Positions 59,068-64,000 of a stretch of 64,000 nt of DNA are shown one piece after another. The position numbers and the translations under genes are program-made. Numbering within the stretch: position 1 is the stretch's first letter; each line of letters starts with the position of its first letter. The notes under the pieces are model-generated. The model worked only from the letters and a program-made list of their open reading frames with translations. It did no database searches and was not told the origin of the DNA. Source of the stretch: Anastrepha obliqua (taxonomy: Eukaryota > Arthropoda > Insecta > Diptera > Tephritidae); the NCBI RefSeq assembly GCF_027943255.1, contig NC_072895.1, positions 71,736,001-71,800,000 on the forward strand, read 5' to 3'.

Positions 59068-59179
59068 TCGTTTTAGAGGTATGGTTCCTTCGGTAAAGTT
59101 TCTTATTTTGATCCTTAGAATACGATTTTCACAAAGCAATGGGCGATTTTTTTGCCTCCCCACAAATCTACCCGGCCTA
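59068..59179 (+). repeat. 112-bp conserved dispersed repeat, copy 2
   Basis: Inverted relative to 8401-8512, from CGTTTTAGAGGTATGGTTCC to CCCCACAAATCTACCCGGCC. The match ends abruptly on both sides. In this copy an in-frame TGA of copy 1 reads CGA, so a 102-codon frame (59006-59314) runs through it, but I see no domain. Confidence 0.75.
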
Positions 59180-59388
59180 ATGTACACTCATATAAATTGG
59201 CTTACAGTTTCAGGGTATATTATCACAATGTCCGACAGAGGCTTCAGTGGTATTCTTGGTAAGCCTGTCTTACAAAGCAGGTGCGTAGAGTACTTTATTT
59301 CGCTCAAAACTTAGTGTTATTCAACACTCCTTTGGCGTTTTGAGCTACACGACACTCCCTTTGAGAATAAGTAAAAACTCCAGCTATT

Positions 59389-60215
59389 CGAGGGCGTGTC
59401 GTTTGATGACAGAGGGCGTTCCTAAGGGAATTTGGTATTAGCATCGTGTGCTATCATCTATCAAACGTCGGCAAAACAAATTTCAGACTGATTGATAGGT
59501 TAGTTTGGATTTGGCAACTATTCGAGTAAGGTCTGTTTCGTGATTTTCGCTAAGATGAAAAAAGACAGTACCGTTCGGTAATTCGCTTTTTGTTTTTGGA
59601 TGGGAAAAAATGCGAGGAGATAAAAGCAAAGTTGGATACTGTCTATGGAGACGCCTCGCCATCTATGACCACAGTTAGACACTGGTTCAACGAATTTAAA
59701 CGTGGCCGAATTCGTTTTTGATGAGGAGCGACCAGGACGCTCGGCAGACGTCGTTACCGAGGAAATGATTCAAAAACATGAATGAACTACATGATTCTCA
59801 CTGATCGACAAACGAAAGTGCGCGAAGTAGCAGAGGTCATAGGTGTGTGGACCGGAATAGCAATTAATATTTTACATGATGTGTTGGCGATGAAAAAATT
59901 GTCGGCCTGATAACTGCCGCGATTACTCACTGTGGACAACAAGCGGATGCGACTGTTAACTTCGAAGCAGCGTGTTCACCCGATCTGGCTCCCTGCGACG
60001 TTTTGTTCTTCCCTAACATGAAGAAATGGCTCGCGGGAGAAAAAATTAGTTCAAACGAGGAAGCCATCGCCGAGGCAGAGGCGTATTTTCGAGAGTTCGA
60101 CAAGTCCTATTTTTTGGAGAGGTTAAAAAATGTCTAAGCGTTAGGAGAAGTGTATCTTCTTGAAAAGATGGTGCCTTCATTTCTAACACGGGTACTTATT
60201 TAATCCCCCTCGTAT
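59389..60215 (+). mobile_element. Mariner (DD34D-type) with internal deletion
   Basis: A plus-strand transposase starts at the ATG at 59554 (MKKDSTVR). The N-terminal part reads in mixed frames: DTVYGDASPSMTTVRHWFNE, FDEERPGRSADVVTEEMIQK, DRQTKVREVAEVIGV-like and ILHDVLAMKKLSA. A deletion then removes the first and second Asp regions and joins to ACSPDLAPCDVLFFPNMKKW (third Asp), then SSNEEAIAEAEAYFREFDKS and YFLERLKNV-stop, close to a normal C-terminus. The right end, read on the minus strand, is TACGAGGGGGATTAAATAAG. The left end near 59389 shares only CGAGGG with it, so the left limit is uncertain. The segment 59400-59553 matches the length of a normal 5' leader. Inactive. Confidence 0.75.
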
Positions 60216-60249
60216 TTGCATAAAAAACTATTATATAAAATTGGTTGCT

Positions 60250-60720
60250 CGTTGTTCCTAGTTGGTAGCGGTTTTTTCTATGTGCTCCGGAATTTGAAGT
60301 CTTCTGTACGTAAACGTACTTGAATCATGTCTTTGGATACATTAACACCACTTTTCCTTCAATCAGCTTCAGCTTCACACAACGATAATTTCAGCTTTGT
60401 CACAAACGAATCAGTGTTCTTCTTATCTTGTTTTGAAGAGGTGTTTTTGTTTTTGGGTTTCTTCCGAGGACGAGGTCAACATATTTAACTTCGTTGTAGT
60501 ATTGCACCCATTTATTTATGAACGTTTTCGACTGCAGATGCACTTTTCATTTTTGGATCTTCAGGTTGTGTACATAGGAATACTGATTCAAATCTCTTTT
60601 CATACATACAGAACTAGCAAATAGCTCAACGCGCATTGTGAGAAGAATACGCCTATTTAGCAGCTTTTAAGTATGTAACAGAATTCTAAGTTTGGAATTT
60701 GCCGGTTACACTTTTGTTCA
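60250..60720 (-). mobile_element. Tc1-like transposase remnant, copy 2
   Basis: The nucleotide sequence parallels 33390-33840: shared blocks include GTAGTATTGCACCCATTTAT (TATAGTATTG in the other copy), TTTATGAACGTT, GCCTATTTAGCAGCTTTTA and TTTGCCGGT. The minus reading gives KTFINKWVQYYNEVKYVD (helix-turn-helix), then decayed linker and VYVQKTSNSGAH. No catalytic motif remains. Only the DNA-binding half is present. Confidence 0.6.
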
Positions 60721-60786
60721 TAAAAAGATCTAATTTCCCATATTTTTTAGAAATACAGGTTATTAAATACAGAGTGTGAAATAAAG

Positions 60787-60941
60787 GGTTTTCCAATAAG
60801 AGGTGTTATTTTGATATTTAGAGAAAAATGCTAATTTTTAATATAAATTATGGGATGTTTATTTCATTATAAAGAGGAAGGTATGCCATTAATAGTGGAA
60901 AATAACATCAGGCAAATGACCACCACGACCACGCTTGAATT
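60787..60941 (-). mobile_element. DD41D-type transposon 3' end, copy g
   Basis: The plus strand begins GGGTTTTCCAATAAGAGGTG, like the ends of d1 and d2. The minus strand just inside encodes a transposase C-terminus, KRGRGGHLPDVIFHY-stop (60941-60895), as in the other copies (GGHLNDIIFH-type). It is cut at 60941, where LINE sequence starts. Confidence 0.65.
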
Positions 60942-61612
60942 GAACGCAATTATACAACATGCAAAAAAAGCGGGTTTGAAAATAAGTATCACAAAAACCA
61001 AGCCTAAGAAAGTTATGGTGAATAACACTGCCAACTTCAGCGTAAACAGATTTCTGATCGAGGAAGTAATCTCCTTTACTTACCTTGGGACTGTTATGGA
61101 GTATGCAGTGCAGTTATTAAAGAGGGAATAAAGAAAGCACTGACAGCGTTCAGCAAGCTTAGTTCAACAGATATCTGCTATATCTGCTATGCATATTTGA
61201 CTCTAACGTAAAATCAGTTCTCCTTTACGCCTTTGGAAAGGGGAGTCAGTCACGAAAAGATGCGTAAGCAGTTCCAGCTTTTGTTTACGCATATTCTAGC
61301 CGAATACCATTCAAAATACTTCGGTTTGCCAAGCCACAAAGGAGAAACCAATTTTAAAGGAAATTACCAAACAGAAATGGGACTGGCTTGGCCAAATACT
61401 ACGCCGACCTAATAATGATATCACCAGAACTGCAGTTGAATGAAACCCGCAGTGCAGCCACCACAGAGGAAGACCGTCTAACAAATTTGAAGAAGGATTA
61501 CTGAGGCGGAGATGGAAAAGACGAACAAAACATGGAGTAAAGTTAAAAAATTAGCTCAAAATCGAGACCAATAGAAACAATTTTTTGAAATCCTATGTAC
61601 CATAAAGGAATA
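60942..61612 (+). mobile_element. LINE RT C-terminal half (GCETW-type family)
   Basis: The frame from about 60940 reads AKKAGLKISITKTKPKKVMV and NRFLIEEVISFTYLGTVM (the segment just after the RT catalytic motif). Broken frames follow with SNVKSVLLYAFGKGSQSRKD, KQKWDWLGQILRRPNNDITR, HHRGRPSNKFEEG and TEAEMEKTNKTWSKVKKLAQ, then NRDQ-stop. This is the same family as 16045-16384 and 38385-38830. The 5' truncation point coincides with the end of the DD41D fragment. Inactive. Confidence 0.65.
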
Positions 61613-64000
61613 AAAAGATCAAATATATATCGGTTAATTATCTCCGAAATCGTTAGTTTATTAAGACTTTTTTGCTTCTTTTGGTCCATCTTATTATGTG
61701 CTTATATATTTTGTATTGTTTTCAATACCCTGTATATGTATAATTTGTATAACTAAACTTTTTTAAATGTGAGTAAACGAGTGTTATACATAGATGCTTG
61801 TATGTGTAGGGTATGTATGCTTGGCATCTTTACGAGGATTTCGTAGAAGTATATGTGCATATATACATTTGCTACCTTAAAATAAGTTTTCATTGAATTT
61901 CACTTAATTTTAGCACAAAACTATTGTCTGCACTCTACCCTCACACAAGCTCAAATGTTTATGTACTTTTATATTACAGTAAATTCTCTAACATTTTCGA
62001 TGTGCCTGAAAGCTCACACCAACTTTTATGCTACATATATTACATATATGTGAGTGCATTCTCTGTATATTCATGTAAGTATATATTCAAAAGCTTTGTA
62101 AACAATTTGAAAATTAAAAGGATCAGCTGCAAAATGAAATTTATAAAGTGTCATTTGCAGTTTATAAATACAAACTGAGGTGATAATAAAGTGAATAACA
62201 ACAAAAGCAACCGACAACAGCAATCAAGCTTAAAATATTTACGTGTGTGTGCGTGTATCTAAAATATTTGACTTTCACCTGCAAACTGGACAACTGCATA
62301 CATACATATTGGAGTGTTCGTTCAAAAATGAATTGGTTTATTAATTTTGATAAATGCCTAACAACCTTTTCCAAGTAGTTTGTTGCGTTTGTATATACAC
62401 TTTATTTGTTTTTCATAAATAATTCTAGCCTACGAGTATTTCCAACCTATTTCTCTGAACATATTACATGCCCATGTACATACATATTTAATTTTACACT
62501 TGTCAGAAGAAGCAACGGAAGCGCAGTATAACCGTCATTAATAAATGAAAATTCTTGTTTGCACATTTCACTTACAAAAACAAAAGACTCACGAAAATTG
62601 TAGCCACTTAAGTTTTATACCAATCTGTGACAATCAGGTAAATAAAAGCGGCAAAAATTAATTTACTAAATAGTTTGAAATCAAAATAAAAGCAATAATA
62701 AATAAAACTACTCAAGCTTTTCGACACCAATTGCCGATTTCGGATGTGCCGAAAAGTCTAAATAAAAAAATAGATTTTTTAATAAATTGATGACATTCTT
62801 TTAATTTTAAAAACTTCTAAAAATTCAGCATTTACCGAAAGTTGGTTGAAATTCTTGTCGAAAAACGCAAAAAATGGCAAATTATTACAGCCCTTTATTA
62901 AATTTCTGTCAACGGAATATAAAGAGCGTAAGTGGGATACTCGGTGGAGCCACTCAAGCATATTTAGTTTATAAGGCTACATCAGGGATTCCCATCTCTC
63001 GAGCCTGAGAGTGAAAACAGCTCTCATATCTAAACACCAAAGTGAAATAGATGTAGGCGAAGCCATGTTTTACTCACAAAATGTGCAAAATTACTATTTA
63101 CCATAGACAGTCAAGAATGATAGAAGGAAGATTGCGACTATCAGAGAGTGCGTGACGTCACGTTTGCCAAGTAGTGCAGTATTGCCAACCATTTGCTCTT
63201 CACAATAAATTTAGTGCTTTTTTATACTCAAAATGAGACAATTTTTAAGTTTGGTGTTTGTTTCTTTTTGTTTTTAATTTAAGGCTACCGAAACTGTAAG
63301 TTAAAAAAAATTTATTATTAAACAAAAGAAGGTTAAAAAAGGTTACTCTGAGAAGATTTTAGTGCTAATAAAAGTTTGTTGATTCTTATAAAATTTAGTA
63401 TTTTGAAAGTGAAAATTTATTTTCCTTTTGATGTTATGTCAGAATATTAAATCTTCTTCTCTTAACTCTTCTTAACCTTTAAAAAGCGTTTGAATTTACT
63501 GAATGTGAATTAAAACCATAGAGATGTAATCGTTTCGTCCGGTCCTCATTCCTTAGTGGGCTATAGGGCATCAAGGGGTGTATTCACAGTAAAAATAAGC
63601 AACAAAATACCAGAAAATACTGAAAAACCCATAACGACATTTTTACAAAAAGAGTACTTTATTTTGTTACATAACCTGCAATACAGCAAATAAGTCATTC
63701 CCTTAACAAAAGAGTTTCTTTTACCAAAAAATAACACATTTATTTAAAACAAAACGCACATTTTAAAGACAATTTGTCACGCATACAAAGTTTTTCAAGT
63801 AATTCAATAAAAATTTGGTATTTTATTTTCTTTAAATGCGTTTTTATATCCAAAGCTAGGCAACACTGCAATAGCGGGATATAGATTTGACTGCTGAAAG
63901 GAGAAGAAGAAGAAAAAGTTGGAAATTAAAAATGTATTATAAATAAAGCGAGAAATGTCATATTGGCTAATAAGAAATATAAAAAAGCTTATATCACACG
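61613..64000. other. No gene recognised
   Basis: AT-rich to the window end. A less AT-rich patch at 62930-63190 contains no readable domain. No transposon motif seen. Confidence 0.4.

Noticed and set aside
1..64000. Bacterial or phage-type systems (operons, restriction or defence islands)
   Set aside because: No ribosome-binding sites, operon spacing or prokaryotic gene families. All coding matches are insect-type mobile elements.

Overview
The window looks like repeat-rich, gene-poor DNA from an insect, most probably a higher fly (Diptera). A tephritid fruit fly is my best guess. The reasons are the AT-rich composition, the absence of bacterial-style packed genes, many mariner-type transposons (including several of the DD41D 'rosa' type first described from tephritids), RTE, I-like and R1/LOA-like LINEs, and a dispersed tRNA-derived SINE. 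I could not identify one convincing host protein-coding exon, rRNA, tRNA or snRNA gene. Species and chromosome are inference.

Layout, left to right. 1-788: the 3' half of an R1/LOA-like LINE reverse transcriptase on the minus strand, still in one open frame and running off the window. 2.4-8.5 kb: a broken DD41D transposase, a SINE, a DD37D transposase remnant, a mariner whose right end is an inverted copy of its left end, a LINE RNase H tail, and one copy of a 112-bp repeat. 8.5-12 kb: no gene found. 12-25 kb: a maT-like remnant, SINEs, fragments of several LINEs (one an RTE joined to a second LINE), a second DD41D copy fused to a SINE head, and a degenerate mariner. 25-33.9 kb: more DD41D copies, including one with both ends and TA flanks, a pentanucleotide array, SINEs, and a LINE ORF1 cut short by a Tc1-like remnant. 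34-42 kb: the best SINE copy (perfect 10-bp target duplication), a second maT-like remnant and LINE debris. 42.1-46.3 kb: a nested cluster, with an I-like LINE (three-knuckle ORF1 and endonuclease of ORF2) interrupted or flanked by two deleted DD41D elements and a second DD37D copy. 46.9-51.6 kb: an irritans-like mariner with both ends, a SINE, and the best-preserved DD41D transposase. 54-57 kb: a LINE RNase H domain abutting a long RTE element. 59-61.6 kb: another mariner, a second Tc1-like remnant, and a DD41D 3' end fused to a LINE RT fragment. From 61.6 kb to the end I see nothing recognisable.

There is no operon-like or pathway logic. The genes are selfish-element genes, nearly all dead through stops, frameshifts and internal deletions. 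Short SINEs and deleted DNA transposons depend on enzymes made elsewhere: LINE reverse transcriptase for SINEs and full-length transposase for the deleted mariners. What deserves a second look is the SINE family, the long-inverted-repeat mariner, the set of independently deleted DD41D elements, and the short, strongly conserved repeat shared by 8.4 kb and 59.1 kb.

All family calls come from reading translated motifs by eye. No database search was possible, so clade names should be read as 'resembles'.
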